From: Bifidobacterium breve
GTDB lineage: Bacteria; Actinomycetota; Acidimicrobiia; Acidimicrobiales; Ilumatobacteraceae
Length of the DNA stretch: 36,214 nucleotides
Direction of reading: 5' to 3'
NCBI GenBank assembly: GCA_945886445.1
Contig: CAMCZG010000012.1
Location: forward strand, 1 to 36,214
Below are positions 1-9,079 of the stretch, in pieces (position 1 is the first letter of the stretch; each line of letters begins with the position of its first letter). The position numbers and the translations under genes were made by a program. The notes below the pieces were generated by a model. That model was not told the DNA's origin, did not search any database, and saw only the letters and a program-made list of their open reading frames with translations.

Positions 1-330
1 GCAACACCAGGAACGCCAGCAATCAATTTCGCCGATCCAAAAATTGTTTCTGCTATTCGATTATTGCTCTGGTTAAACCTCGAAGGCGTTCAGTTACACC
101 ATCTCTTAGAGAATCAAATCTTTTTGGATACCCTCACCGCCCGCTACATCGACATTGAAAAACTCAACCCAGAAATCGCACGAGCGACGGCAACCATTGG
201 TATCGCTATTGGTCTTGCGTCGGGAACATTTGCCCCAATGTTAGATATGGACTCAGTTGATACCGTCCAACCAGTTATGAATCTGTGGCGCCACATCCTG
301 TCGCTGCTTGCGAAATACCCCCCGCAATGA
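1..330 (+). CDS. TetR-like regulator, C-terminal part (cut by window edge)
   Basis: The reading frame is open from the first base and ends at TGA 328-330, giving about 109 residues with no start in view. The chain is helical and amphipathic: a Leu-rich stretch around residues 21-33, then a Gly/Ala-rich helix (TIGIAIGLASGTF) and a terminal WRHILSLL helix. This resembles the ligand-binding, dimerising C-terminal domain of TetR-family regulators, and a complete TetR gene follows 32 bp downstream. The DNA-binding N-terminus lies outside the window, so the family call is inference from length, composition and context. Confidence 0.55.
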   Translation, partial: ATPGTPAINFADPKIVSAIRLLLWLNLEGVQLHHLLENQIFLDTLTARYIDIEKLNPEIARATATIGIAIGLASGTFAPMLDMDSVDTVQPVMNLWRHILSLLAKYPPQ

Positions 331-350
331 AAATCACGATCGTCGCCTCG

Positions 351-356
351 TAAGAT
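351..356 (+). promoter_or_regulatory. -10 element TAAGAT, leaderless start
   Basis: TAAGAT ends 7 bases before the GTG at 363, so transcription should begin on the G of the start codon. No Shine-Dalgarno sequence is present. Confidence 0.6.
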
Positions 357-362
357 CATTCT

Positions 363-986
363 GTGGCTATCAAACACGATTCTGGTCTCTCTACGCGAGA
401 TGAAATTCTGCGTCTGACCGTAGAAGCCATTGATACTGCTGGCGAGGGCGGTGTTCACGTTGCTGAAATTGCGCAAGCTTCTCATGTGGCTGTCACTTCT
501 ATCTACCACTTCTTTCAGAACCGCGAAGGTCTGCTTGAAGCGGCACAAGCCTCACGATTTGTTCGTGAGTTTGCCTTTAACGCCAACGTATTTTCAGATG
601 AAGTAGACAAATGCACAACTCAAGAGGAGTTCCGCGCATTGTTGAGGCAATCGCTCCCCTCCTTTTTCGGTCCCGAAGGCACACGCCGCCGTGCGGACCG
701 CGTGAATGTATTGGGCGCCACCATTAACCGTCCGTCTTTAACCGCAGCGGTAAGTGACAGCATCGTGGCGGCAATCATTGAACTCTCGAAACCACTGCAC
801 ATCGCGCAAAGTAAGGGTTGGATTCGCCCGGACCTCAACATTGAGAATTTGGCGTCTTGGTACATTGCCACCATTACCTCTTACGCGATAGTTGAGCTCA
901 CCCCTGCAACACAGGAATTCAATTGGGTCCATACCTTTGTTGAAGCAGCCGATTACTTGCTCTTCGGCAACATCGAACCTAAATAG
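363..986 (+). CDS. TetR/AcrR family transcriptional regulator
   Basis: This is a 207-residue protein, the usual TetR length. The N-terminus has the three-helix DNA-binding domain: 'RDEILRLTVEAIDTAGEGG' followed by the helix-turn-helix 'VHVAEIAQASHVAVTSIYHF' and the typical exit 'FFQNREGLLEAA'. The rest is a variable helical ligand-binding domain. The GTG start is chosen because it gives the usual short leader before helix 1 and lies exactly 7 bases after a -10 element. The ligand is unknown. The closest candidate targets are the adjacent acyl-CoA ligase cluster or the preceding TetR-like gene (inference). Confidence 0.85.
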   Translation: MAIKHDSGLSTRDEILRLTVEAIDTAGEGGVHVAEIAQASHVAVTSIYHFFQNREGLLEAAQASRFVREFAFNANVFSDEVDKCTTQEEFRALLRQSLPSFFGPEGTRRRADRVNVLGATINRPSLTAAVSDSIVAAIIELSKPLHIAQSKGWIRPDLNIENLASWYIATITSYAIVELTPATQEFNWVHTFVEAADYLLFGNIEPK

Positions 987-993
987 TTGTTGC

Positions 994-2334
994 CTACCGC
1001 ACAAGGAAAGTTTTTGCAGCAGTTGCGCCTGCAGTCGTGCCTCTTATCGGCATCAGTGATGTACGCCAAGATCCCTTAGTGAGAACAATTGTGCACGTCA
1101 CCAGAGTCTTCCCTGTCTTGCATGTGCCTGACCTCTGAGTCTTTTTAACACTCTGTAGCACTGCGCTTACTTTGTATTTCAATCCAGTGACCAATTTTGC
1201 AGAAATCGTCAACTTGCGAACGGCTATTTTCCATGTCACGCCAGTTGGCTTTGCGGGAGAAACAACAGGTGTGAGAGTAGTTTTGGGAGCGGTTGTTGTG
1301 GTCGTGGTCGAAGTTGTAGCGATGGTTTTTTTCAAAACCACCTTGTAGGTCGGTTGTGAAAATGTCACTGCAGGAATGCTTAATTTCAATCCACCATTAG
1401 CAAAAGAAGTGGTGTACTCCAGGCCGTTTATCGGGGTGAGAACTGATTTCAAAACATCTTTGCTTTCATTTCCTTCAGTTCTCGTTACGGCTGCAGTATT
1501 CGCAAGTTGCTCGCTACCTCCACCGAAACATGACGTAATTGTAGATTGAGGAATGAAAACCTCAAGAGCACCCGAATTGAGAGTAGACCCGTCGAATTTA
1601 AAATGAGGCCCTGCTAATTTGATATTGAGAGTTGTACTTTCCCTACCTGAGCCACCATCACCAGAATCTGTTCCTGTGAATCCACTTGTCGCAGTTGGGC
1701 AGGGCCCCAGCAAGCTGAAGTCGTACAAGTTTGCGGTAGCACTTACTGTCGCACCAGCAAGCTTCGAATAGTTACTTGGACGCGATGACGTATCGAATCG
1801 AATTTGCCCAAGCACGACTGCTGCACGGTCGACGGATGCAGGAAGTCCAATGCATTGCGCATTGGTGTACTCCACTCCACGACATTCGGAATGATTGCCA
1901 TATTGAACAAGTGAAATGTTCTTTGCCGGCTGCACTGCAACGACGACTGGTGAGCTCGCCAAAAAACTTAGAACTTTTCCATAGAAATCTGCGGTAGTCG
2001 GTATATCACCAGCGGTTGGGGTGAAGGTCACTTCAAATGTTTTATCCGCATGCACACTTGTGAGGTCTTCACGCAACACACCTGAGTCATATAGACCAAT
2101 GAGTACCGAATACATCTGCTGGTCTCCACTTAAAATGCGACACACGGTGAGCGCGAATCCGCCAGATGTATTGAGCTGTGCTGCTTCTCCGTCAATCTTT
2201 AATGAAGCTGCTACGAGGCTCCCCGAATTACATATGGACACGGCATCGTCGGCAGCCACTGAACGTTCTCCTGTGTATGAGAATGCCAATGTAAACACCA
2301 TTGCCAGAAACAAACTATGAATTCTTCTACTCAT
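994..2334 (-). CDS. secreted protein with Thr-rich linker, function unknown
   Basis: A 446-residue exported protein. Residues 1-28 form a signal peptide (SRR, then a hydrophobic run, then AA). The middle (about 30-330) has many Thr, Ser and Gly residues and scattered Cys, suggesting disulfides in an extracytoplasmic beta-rich domain. A low-complexity Thr linker at about residue 340 (TTSTTTTTTAPKTT) leads to a small C-terminal domain containing GTCKTGKTLVTCTIVL. The same layout occurs in the secreted protein at 31624-33273. No LPxTG motif or C-terminal membrane anchor is present. It is convergent with the TetR gene, with 7 bp between stops. An AAGGAG lies 14 bases upstream of the ATG, too far to be ideal. 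I do not recognise a named family. Confidence 0.75.
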   Translation of the reverse strand: MSRRIHSLFLAMVFTLAFSYTGERSVAADDAVSICNSGSLVAASLKIDGEAAQLNTSGGFALTVCRILSGDQQMYSVLIGLYDSGVLREDLTSVHADKTFEVTFTPTAGDIPTTADFYGKVLSFLASSPVVVAVQPAKNISLVQYGNHSECRGVEYTNAQCIGLPASVDRAAVVLGQIRFDTSSRPSNYSKLAGATVSATANLYDFSLLGPCPTATSGFTGTDSGDGGSGRESTTLNIKLAGPHFKFDGSTLNSGALEVFIPQSTITSCFGGGSEQLANTAAVTRTEGNESKDVLKSVLTPINGLEYTTSFANGGLKLSIPAVTFSQPTYKVVLKKTIATTSTTTTTTAPKTTLTPVVSPAKPTGVTWKIAVRKLTISAKLVTGLKYKVSAVLQSVKKTQRSGTCKTGKTLVTCTIVLTKGSWRTSLMPIRGTTAGATAAKTFLVR

Positions 2335-2436
2335 ATAAATGAGTGAACTCCTTGAAGAGCGTTACTGCCATATATTTTCATACCGATGTATCGACAGTTC
2401 TCCTTGTTTATGTTCTTTAGCTCTTTCTGATATGCC

Positions 2437-2442
2437 TACAAT
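2437..2442 (+). promoter_or_regulatory. -10 element TACAAT, leaderless start
   Basis: A near-consensus -10 ends 7 bases before the ATG at 2449. The -35 region is not recognisable. Confidence 0.65.
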
Positions 2443-2448
2443 TTAGGT

Positions 2449-3984
2449 ATGAAAGTCCCGCTCACGATTGTCGATCACCTGCGCCGTGCCGAGCTTGTGT
2501 ATGGAAACCGCACAGCAATTACTGACGAACCCGATCAACCAGCTGCTTCTTGGGGCTCTTTGACGTACAAAGAAGTTGCAGAGCGTGCCCGCGCGCAGGC
2601 GGCCGGGCTCGATGCATTAGGTATTCCACAAGGTGCTCGTGTGGCAATGGTGAGCCACAACTCGGCACGGTTGTTCACTTCATTTTTTGGTGTGAGTGGT
2701 TTTGGGCGAGTGCTTGTACCAGTGAACTTTCGTTTAGTGGCCGAGGAAGTGCAGTACATCGTTGAGCACAGTGGTGCTGATGTTCTCATTGTTGACCCAG
2801 AACTTGATGAATCGTTGAAGTCGGTTACCACGAAGCATCGTTTCGTCATTGGCGAAGAGTCCGACAGCATTTTGTATAAATATGGTGTTGAACCACGGCC
2901 GTGGGCACCCGATGAAGATGCCACTGCGACGGTGAACTACACCAGTGGCACAACTGCTCGCCCGAAAGGCGTGCAACTGACGCACCGTAACTTGTGGGTG
3001 AACGCGGCAACTTTTGGTTGGCAACTTGGTGTGAACGATCGCGACATTTACTTGCACACACTTCCGCAATTTCATTGCAACGGTTGGGGCATGGTCTATG
3101 CGGTGACGGCGATGGGTGGCGAGCACGTTATTTTACGCAAAGTAGATGGTGCGGAAATTCTGCGACGCATCGACCAATACGGCATCACCATGTTGTGTAG
3201 TGCACCTGCAGTAGCAAATATGATTCTTGATGCAGCAGCAACATGGGCAGGGGAAATTCCTGGCCGTGGGCGTGTACGCATTGTTGTTGCCGGTGCACCG
3301 CCACCAACACGCACCATCGAGCGCATCGAAACAGAACTTGGTTGGGAGTTCGTACAAATTTATGGGCTCACAGAAACAGCGCCGTTACTGACCATGAATC
3401 GTGGTCGTAGTGAATGGGATGTTCTTACTCCGCACGAACGTGCAGTGAACCTCGGCGCGGCTGGTGCTCCCGCATTGGGTGTAGAACTTCGCCTTGACGA
3501 CGAAGGCGAGATACTCGCACGCAGTAGCATCATTATGGCTGGCTATTGGGAACAGCCTGAAGAAACCAGCAAAGCAATTGTTGACGGATGGTTTCATACA
3601 GGCGACGGCGGCACGATGAACGAAAGTGCGTATCTCACCATTTCCGATCGCAAAAAAGACGTCATCATCTCTGGTGGCGAAAACGTCAGTTCTATCGAAG
3701 TAGAAGATGCCGTGTTCTCGCACCCCGAAGTAGCTGAAGTAGCAGTGATTGGAGTGCCTGATGAAAAATGGGGGGAGTTAGTAATGGCGCTCGTAGTAAA
3801 GGCACCAAACTCATCACTCACTGAAGATGCACTCATTGCCCATGTAAAAACCAAACTCGCTGGCTACAAGTGCCCGAAACGTGTTGAGTTCCGCACTGAA
3901 CTCGCCCGCACGGCAACCGGCAAACTGCAGAAGTTCAAACTGCGAGAACCATATTGGGCAGACCTGCAACGCAAAGTGAATTAA
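2449..3984 (+). CDS. fatty-acid/acyl-CoA ligase (AMP-binding enzyme)
   Basis: A 511-residue member of the ANL adenylating superfamily, which activates a carboxylic acid with ATP to an acyl-AMP and then makes the CoA thioester. Visible motifs are the Thr/Gly-rich P-loop YTSGTTARPKGVQLTH at residues 164-179, IYGLTETAPL, the hinge and ATP contacts GWFHTGDGG and DRKKDVIISGGENVSSIEVE, and the C-terminal catalytic Lys in TATGKLQKF (about K492). The length fits medium- or long-chain FadD-type ligases. Its stop codon shares a base with the next gene's ATG (TAATG), so the aldose epimerase is translationally coupled. The exact substrate cannot be read from the sequence. Confidence 0.9.
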   Translation: MKVPLTIVDHLRRAELVYGNRTAITDEPDQPAASWGSLTYKEVAERARAQAAGLDALGIPQGARVAMVSHNSARLFTSFFGVSGFGRVLVPVNFRLVAEEVQYIVEHSGADVLIVDPELDESLKSVTTKHRFVIGEESDSILYKYGVEPRPWAPDEDATATVNYTSGTTARPKGVQLTHRNLWVNAATFGWQLGVNDRDIYLHTLPQFHCNGWGMVYAVTAMGGEHVILRKVDGAEILRRIDQYGITMLCSAPAVANMILDAAATWAGEIPGRGRVRIVVAGAPPPTRTIERIETELGWEFVQIYGLTETAPLLTMNRGRSEWDVLTPHERAVNLGAAGAPALGVELRLDDEGEILARSSIIMAGYWEQPEETSKAIVDGWFHTGDGGTMNESAYLTISDRKKDVIISGGENVSSIEVEDAVFSHPEVAEVAVIGVPDEKWGELVMALVVKAPNSSLTEDALIAHVKTKLAGYKCPKRVEFRTELARTATGKLQKFKLREPYWADLQRKVN

Positions 3985-4787
3985 TGCTTCTTCGGGCCGG
4001 CAACATACGTGCTGAGGTTGCACCACAAGATGGCGGCCGCATCGCACAAATTTTTTATAACAACCATGAACTTCTCATCGGTCAAACACACAAAGAATCT
4101 GTGAATACTCCCCTCACTTGGGGTTGCTACCCAATGGCTCCATTTGCGGGGCGACTTGCCGGTGGCACTTTTTCTTGGAACGAGAATCGTTACTCCACAT
4201 TGCGGAATCACGGGCAACACGCCATTCATGGAACTGTTGTTACTAGGCCATGGGAGATCATAGAACACAGTGACACTCATGTGGCCATGAGCATCGCACT
4301 CGATGATGGCTTACATGCACTGTGGCCCTTTGCTGGTACTTGTGAACACAGCATCCATGTCACACCCGAGGAAGTGAAATGTGTTTTAACAATTCATTCC
4401 CTTGAACCATTTCCATATCAACTTGGATGGCACCCATGCTGGAAGAAACCAGATTCTGCGCATTTTGCTTTTGGTTCTATGTTTGAAAAAGATGTTGATC
4501 ACATAGTGACGGGCCGCATGGCTGCGCCCACAGATGGCCCTTGGGATGACTGTTTTACAGACGTCATCACTGAACCCACACTCGTTATCGATGGTGTTGC
4601 TATTTCTCTCACGAGTACCGCCAAGTATTGGGTGATCTACGACGAACTTGCGCACACCACCTGCATTGAGCCTCAAACCGGGCCTCCGAATGCTTTCAAC
4701 CTCATCTCCGACAACTTTCTCGACGTTGTTCAACCAAATCAGGCTGTTCGTGCTGAATTTACTATTCGCCTCGGGCCACCTACCTGA
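3984..4787 (+). CDS. aldose 1-epimerase family protein
   Basis: A 267-residue beta-sandwich protein of the galactose mutarotase-like fold, which interconverts alpha and beta anomers of sugars. Signature regions are NHGQHAIHGTV (first catalytic His region), LGWHPCWKK (second His region) and IEPQTGPPNAFN (the Glu-bearing strand near the C-terminus). The ATG at 3984 overlaps the upstream stop and is preferred over an in-frame ATG 30 bases upstream, which would lie inside the ligase. Pairing with an acyl-CoA ligase is unusual. The true substrate may not be galactose. Confidence 0.8.
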   Translation: MLLRAGNIRAEVAPQDGGRIAQIFYNNHELLIGQTHKESVNTPLTWGCYPMAPFAGRLAGGTFSWNENRYSTLRNHGQHAIHGTVVTRPWEIIEHSDTHVAMSIALDDGLHALWPFAGTCEHSIHVTPEEVKCVLTIHSLEPFPYQLGWHPCWKKPDSAHFAFGSMFEKDVDHIVTGRMAAPTDGPWDDCFTDVITEPTLVIDGVAISLTSTAKYWVIYDELAHTTCIEPQTGPPNAFNLISDNFLDVVQPNQAVRAEFTIRLGPPT

Positions 4788-4805
4788 GCCCATTTCTCAC
4801 TGCAG

Positions 4806-4811
4806 TATCTT
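4806..4811 (+). promoter_or_regulatory. -10 element TATCTT, leaderless start
   Basis: The hexamer ends 7 bases before the ATG at 4818, in the 30-bp gap after the epimerase gene. Confidence 0.6.
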
Positions 4812-4817
4812 TGGCAT

Positions 4818-5864
4818 ATGAGCATCTCAGTCATTCAATGGGGCACAGGAAATGTCGGGCAAGCAGCTTTACGATCGGTACTTGAACACGACAACTACGA
4901 ACTGGTGGGATGTTACGTTTCGTCGCCCAGCAAAGTAGGTGTTGACGCTGCCGATTTTGTAGGTCTTCCTACTTGTGGTGTGAAAGCAACAAGCGACATC
5001 AACGAAATTTTGAAATTGAAAGCCGACGTCGTTTTACACATGCCGCTTTCTGGCGCTCAAGTAAATGAAGACCCAACAAAAGACACCAAAGATATTTGTG
5101 CACTATTGCGTAGTGGAAAAAATGTAATCACCACTGTTGGCTATGTCTACCCCAAGGCCTACGGCGCCGATGTTTTGCGCGAACTAGAAGATGCATGTGC
5201 CTTTGGAGGAGTGTCACTTCATGGCACTGGAGTCAACCCCGGCTTTATGGCCGAACTTGTGCCACTCATTTTCACATCGCATTCACAGAGCATCAAGTCC
5301 ATCTTGGTACGTGAACATTCTGATTTTTCTTTCTACGCATCACCGCAAATTATTTTTGATGTCATGGGTTTTTCGCTCACGCCCGATGCATACGAAGAAC
5401 ACACTGCTCGGTATCGCAAATGGCTCAGCGGACTCTTTGAAGAGAGCGTCTTGATGATGGCCGACGGTTTAGGCCTAGAACTCGATGAGCTCACGGTGGA
5501 TTCAGAAATTGAATTAGCAAGTGAAGATATTTCTATTGCCGCTGGCCTTGTTCCGCGAGGAACCGTTGCTGCCCAGCGTTGGGAATGGTGCGGTGTTGCC
5601 TATGGTCGCGACGTCATTCGCTTAGAGGCCATATATAAGGTGCACAAAAGTGTCGCACCGCAATGGCAAAGCCCTGCCTGGGTCTGCACCATTGAGGGGA
5701 CCCCACGTTTGCATTTCGAAGCTGACAAATGGACTACCAATGGTCTGGTTGGCACCGCAATGCGTGCTTTTCATTCAATACCTGCAGTTGTACATGCACC
5801 TGCAGGGGTGCGCACATTCCTAGATCTGCCACTTGTGGCTGGAGCGAATGTAGTTCAGCAATAA
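4818..5864 (+). CDS. DapB-fold NAD(P)-dependent dehydrogenase
   Basis: A 348-residue protein. The N-terminus has a Rossmann nucleotide-binding motif, VIQWGTGNVGQAAL (residues 5-18), followed by DapB-like segments (ADVVLHMPLSG, GKNVITTVGY, HGTGVNPGF). It resembles the large actinobacterial family annotated as dihydrodipicolinate-reductase-like or NAD(P)H-dependent amine dehydrogenases, related to 2,4-diaminopentanoate dehydrogenase. True lysine-pathway DapB is shorter, about 245-270 residues, so a catabolic role is more likely. Its own leaderless promoter lies just upstream. The substrate is unknown. Confidence 0.75.
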   Translation: MSISVIQWGTGNVGQAALRSVLEHDNYELVGCYVSSPSKVGVDAADFVGLPTCGVKATSDINEILKLKADVVLHMPLSGAQVNEDPTKDTKDICALLRSGKNVITTVGYVYPKAYGADVLRELEDACAFGGVSLHGTGVNPGFMAELVPLIFTSHSQSIKSILVREHSDFSFYASPQIIFDVMGFSLTPDAYEEHTARYRKWLSGLFEESVLMMADGLGLELDELTVDSEIELASEDISIAAGLVPRGTVAAQRWEWCGVAYGRDVIRLEAIYKVHKSVAPQWQSPAWVCTIEGTPRLHFEADKWTTNGLVGTAMRAFHSIPAVVHAPAGVRTFLDLPLVAGANVVQQ

Positions 5865-5869
5865 GTTGG

Positions 5870-5875
5870 TATTCT
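5870..5875 (+). promoter_or_regulatory. -10 element TATTCT, leaderless start
   Basis: The hexamer ends 7 bases before the ATG at 5882, which supports that ATG over the open frame extending upstream into the dehydrogenase gene. Confidence 0.6.
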
Positions 5876-5881
5876 TTCCCA

Positions 5882-7630
5882 ATGCATGACATCGTGATTC
5901 GTGGGGGAACAATCGTTGATGGCACAGGGGCTGACGCCTACGTTGCCGATATAGCAATTAATGCTGGGGTCATCACCCACATTGCTCCGAGTATTCCCGA
6001 AGACGCCAAGCAAGTCATCAATGCTGCTGGCCACATTGTGACGCCAGGTTGGGTCGACGTGCACACGCACTACGACGGTCAAGTGACTTGGGATGAAGAT
6101 CTTGAACCATCGGCAACAAATGGTGTCACCACTTTGGTGATGGGCAACTGCGGAGTGGGTTTTGCTCCGGTACGCCCGGGTTCAGAAGCACCGCTCATCG
6201 ACATCATGGAAGGTGTTGAAGACATTCCCGGCAGTGCACTTGTAGAGGGCATGCCATGGGGAGCATGGGAATCATTTCCCGAGTATTTAGATTTTCTCGA
6301 TACGCGCAAGTTCAGCATTGATGTTGGAACACAAATTGCTCACGGCGCATTGCGCTTCTATGTAATGGGCGAACGCGGCACCGACAACGAAGATGCAACA
6401 CCAGCAGAAATTGCTGAGATGGCTCAACTCACCAAAGAGGCAATGGAGGCCGGAGCACTTGGATTCTCCACTTCGCGCACTATTGGTCACCGTTCACTGT
6501 CGGGTTCGCCAGTGCCGGGAACATTTGCTGCAGAAGAAGAACTTGTTGCTATTGCTAATGCAATGGGTAAAGGTGTATTCGAAGCAATTCCTGCCGGTAC
6601 CGTTGGCGCACTCGAAGCTCTTGGTGGCGAAAAAGCAAAGCCAGTTGAAGAAGTGATGATGCTTGCCGATGTTTCACGCAAGAGCGGGCGCCCCATTACT
6701 TTCACCACAGTTCAAATTGCTGAAGATGTTGACCACTGGCGTGAGGTGCTCAATGCGGTTTCTGCAGAAAATGCAAACGGCGCACAACTGCGACCACAAG
6801 TTGCACCACGTGCAGTAACGGTCATGACCAGCTTGGGTACGTATCACATGTTTATGCGCAAAGGCACCTACTTGCGTGAAGTTGCACACTTGCCAATCCC
6901 TGAACGAGTGCAGGCAATGCGCGACCCCGCAATGAAAGAAGCCATTATCAACGATCGCAGCGTGCCATCGGAAAATGCAGGTTCCATGCAGGCCGTTGTG
7001 GGCTTATATGCGCGTGCATTGAACGCCACTTTCTCGTTGACCTTCCCAATTAATTACGAGCCATTGCGCGAAGAATCGGTAGTGGGTCGCGCAAAAGTGC
7101 TCGGCGTTTCTCCAGAGTCGTTGATGTACGACTTGTTGCTGGAAAACGAAGGAACAGCTTTCTACGCAATATTTGGTTCGAATTTTGCAAAGGGCGACTT
7201 GAACGCAAGCCGTGAAATGTTGCTCCACCCCGACACCATTACTGGTCTTTCCGATGCAGGTGCTCATGTGAGTTTCATTTGTGACTGCTCGATGCCTACT
7301 TTCCACCTCACGCACTGGGTGCGCGACCGCAGCCGTGGTGAGCGTTTGCCACTCGAGTCAACAGTGCGCAAACTTACGAAGAACAACGCCGACCTCTATG
7401 GCCTCAGCGACCGTGGTTCTTTGGAAGTGGGAAAGCGTGCCGACGTGAATGTCATCAATCTCGACAAGCTCACTATTCAAGCGCCGTTTGTTCGTAAGGA
7501 CCTGCCCGCTGGTGGTTCGCGTATTTTGCAACCATCAACTGGTTATGCAGCAACTTTGGTAAATGGTGTTGTTACTCGCTTGAACGATGCCGACACGGGC
7601 GAACGCCCTGGTCGACTTGTGCGTAGCTAA
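5882..7630 (+). CDS. N-acyl-D-amino-acid deacylase-type amidohydrolase
   Basis: A 582-residue metal-dependent amidohydrolase. The N-terminus has the small beta domain (IVIRGGTIVDGTGADAY), then the metal motif VDVHTHYDGQ with His61 and His63, and NGVTTLVMGNCGVGFAP, whose Cys90 matches the unusual metal-ligand Cys of D-aminoacylases. The C-terminus has GLSDAGAHVSFICD and the closing GKRADVNVINLD beta strand. Length fits the D-aminoacylase/AAA-hydrolase group. The open frame extends 51 codons upstream, but the -10 spacing and family alignment place the start at 5882. The natural substrate is uncertain because many actinobacterial homologues are uncharacterised. It is convergent with the next gene, 3 bp between stops. 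Confidence 0.85.
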   Translation: MHDIVIRGGTIVDGTGADAYVADIAINAGVITHIAPSIPEDAKQVINAAGHIVTPGWVDVHTHYDGQVTWDEDLEPSATNGVTTLVMGNCGVGFAPVRPGSEAPLIDIMEGVEDIPGSALVEGMPWGAWESFPEYLDFLDTRKFSIDVGTQIAHGALRFYVMGERGTDNEDATPAEIAEMAQLTKEAMEAGALGFSTSRTIGHRSLSGSPVPGTFAAEEELVAIANAMGKGVFEAIPAGTVGALEALGGEKAKPVEEVMMLADVSRKSGRPITFTTVQIAEDVDHWREVLNAVSAENANGAQLRPQVAPRAVTVMTSLGTYHMFMRKGTYLREVAHLPIPERVQAMRDPAMKEAIINDRSVPSENAGSMQAVVGLYARALNATFSLTFPINYEPLREESVVGRAKVLGVSPESLMYDLLLENEGTAFYAIFGSNFAKGDLNASREMLLHPDTITGLSDAGAHVSFICDCSMPTFHLTHWVRDRSRGERLPLESTVRKLTKNNADLYGLSDRGSLEVGKRADVNVINLDKLTIQAPFVRKDLPAGGSRILQPSTGYAATLVNGVVTRLNDADTGERPGRLVRS

Positions 7631-7633
7631 AAA

Positions 7634-8371
7634 CTACGACATCAAAGTAAGGCCACCGTCTACAACAAATATTTGCCCTGTTGCATATTTGGTACGCAAC
7701 AATCCAAGTGTTGCCTCTGTGCAATCATCGGGTGTTCCCGACCTCTTTAACGGAGCAGACTTCGCAACAATGGTATGCATTGCATCCCAGTCGGCAGTCC
7801 ACGGCGTTTCAATAAGCCCAGGCGCAACGGCGTTAATACGAACTGGCCAACAACTCTTTGCCATCAACTTTGTCATTTGATTCAGCGCAGCTTTGGTCAT
7901 GGAGTACGCCATTGAACTTCCCACCTGACGCACACCAGCAATAGAAGTGATGTTGACAATGTTGCCGTCTTCGCTCTGCTTTAAATAAGGAATGGCTGCC
8001 TTGCTGAGATACCAAGTTCCATAAACATTCACTTCAAAGGTTTTCAAAAAGATCTCGTCGGTAAGCGCTTCAAGATCGTGGTGTGGAACGGGTGTGGTCC
8101 AGCCGGCGTTGTTGACCAAAATATCTAGCTTGCCGAATGCCTTTATTGTTTGCTCAAGCAAGTTGAGCGCTTCCTCTTTTTTCGAAATGTCGGCGCGAAC
8201 ATAGATTGCCCCGTTTGGTAACGACTTCGCTACCGCCTCACCCGCCTCAACTGATGAAGATGAATTCACCACAACGGTTGCACCAAGATCGGCTAAACGC
8301 CGCGCAATGGACTCACCAATTCCGCTTGATGACCCGGTAACAATTACGACTTTTCCTTTGAATTCCGACAT
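7634..8371 (-). CDS. short-chain dehydrogenase/reductase (SDR)
   Basis: A 245-residue classical SDR. It has the cofactor motif TGSSSGIGES (residues 12-21), NNAG (87-90), and the catalytic triad Ser143, Tyr156 and Lys160 in ITSIAG and AYSMTKAALN. The C-terminus ATGQIFVVDGG is typical of 3-oxoacyl-reductase-like SDRs. It acts as an NAD(P)H-dependent oxidoreductase on an unknown carbonyl or alcohol. It is divergently transcribed from the AIM24-family gene, and both genes appear to share one bidirectional leaderless promoter. Confidence 0.9.
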   Translation of the reverse strand: MSEFKGKVVIVTGSSSGIGESIARRLADLGATVVVNSSSSVEAGEAVAKSLPNGAIYVRADISKKEEALNLLEQTIKAFGKLDILVNNAGWTTPVPHHDLEALTDEIFLKTFEVNVYGTWYLSKAAIPYLKQSEDGNIVNITSIAGVRQVGSSMAYSMTKAALNQMTKLMAKSCWPVRINAVAPGLIETPWTADWDAMHTIVAKSAPLKRSGTPDDCTEATLGLLRTKYATGQIFVVDGGLTLMS

Positions 8372-8377
8372 GGTGAA

Positions 8378-8387
8378 ACATTACAGT
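8378..8387. promoter_or_regulatory. overlapping divergent -10 elements (bidirectional promoter)
   Basis: On the minus strand TAATGT (8383 to 8378) ends 7 bases before the SDR ATG at 8371. On the plus strand TACAGT (8382-8387) ends 7 bases before the ATG at 8394. The two hexamers share the TA at 8382-8383. The two start codons are 22 bp apart, so the promoters cannot be separate units. Confidence 0.6.
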
Positions 8388-8393
8388 GAAGTC

Positions 8394-9077
8394 ATGGAAC
8401 TTCAGATTCGCCACCAGCCCGCCTTTTCCACCGCCCGCGCCACCCTGCAGCCCAATGAGCAAATGCGTCTAGAGTCGGGGGCCATGATCGCCATGTCGCA
8501 CGACATGGTGGTGGAAGGGAAAATGGAGGGTGGCTTTTTGAAAGCCCTCAAACGTTCCGCACTTGGTGGAGAATCCTTTTTTCAAACCACGGCAACAGCT
8601 GGCCCCAATGGCGGATTCGTCGATGTTGCTATGGGTCTTCCCGGTGACTCTGTCATTTTGCAATCCACAACAGCGGCGCCTTGGATTCTGTCGCAATCAT
8701 CTTGGATCGCATCTTCAATGGGTCTCACACTCGATACCAAATGGGGAGGCATGAAGTCTCTCTTTGGTGGTGAAGGTGCATTTCTCGTTCATGTGAGCGG
8801 CGATGGAATTTTGCTTGCCGGTGCATATGGAGCAATTGAAGTTGTCACTCTTGCTGCTGGTGAAAAAATTGTTATTGACAGTGGCCACATGGTCGCCGTA
8901 CAAGCCTCGGTAACAATGTCACTTCACAAAGCGGCTGCTGGCTGGATGAACAGCCTCACTTCCGGTGAGGGCTTGGTGTTCCATTTTGAAGGACCAGGTG
9001 AGGTGTACACACAAACACGTAACCCAAATTGGTTTGGCCGTTTCGCTTCGGCATCACACTCACACGGAGCTCGCTAA
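8394..9077 (+). CDS. AIM24 / TIGR00266 family protein
   Basis: A 227-residue protein of the AIM24 family, a beta-helix-like fold found in bacteria and mitochondria with no established enzymatic activity. Family hallmarks are the N-terminal MELQIRHQPAFSTARATL, LESGAMIAMS, GGFLKALKRSALGGESFF and the Gly-rich internal strands. The ATG at 8394 is chosen because it starts on the family consensus and is 7 bases from a -10 element. An in-frame upstream start would overlap the SDR. It is followed after 2 bp by an alpha/beta hydrolase, so the two are likely co-transcribed. Confidence 0.85.
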   Translation: MELQIRHQPAFSTARATLQPNEQMRLESGAMIAMSHDMVVEGKMEGGFLKALKRSALGGESFFQTTATAGPNGGFVDVAMGLPGDSVILQSTTAAPWILSQSSWIASSMGLTLDTKWGGMKSLFGGEGAFLVHVSGDGILLAGAYGAIEVVTLAAGEKIVIDSGHMVAVQASVTMSLHKAAAGWMNSLTSGEGLVFHFEGPGEVYTQTRNPNWFGRFASASHSHGAR

Positions 9078-9079
9078 TA

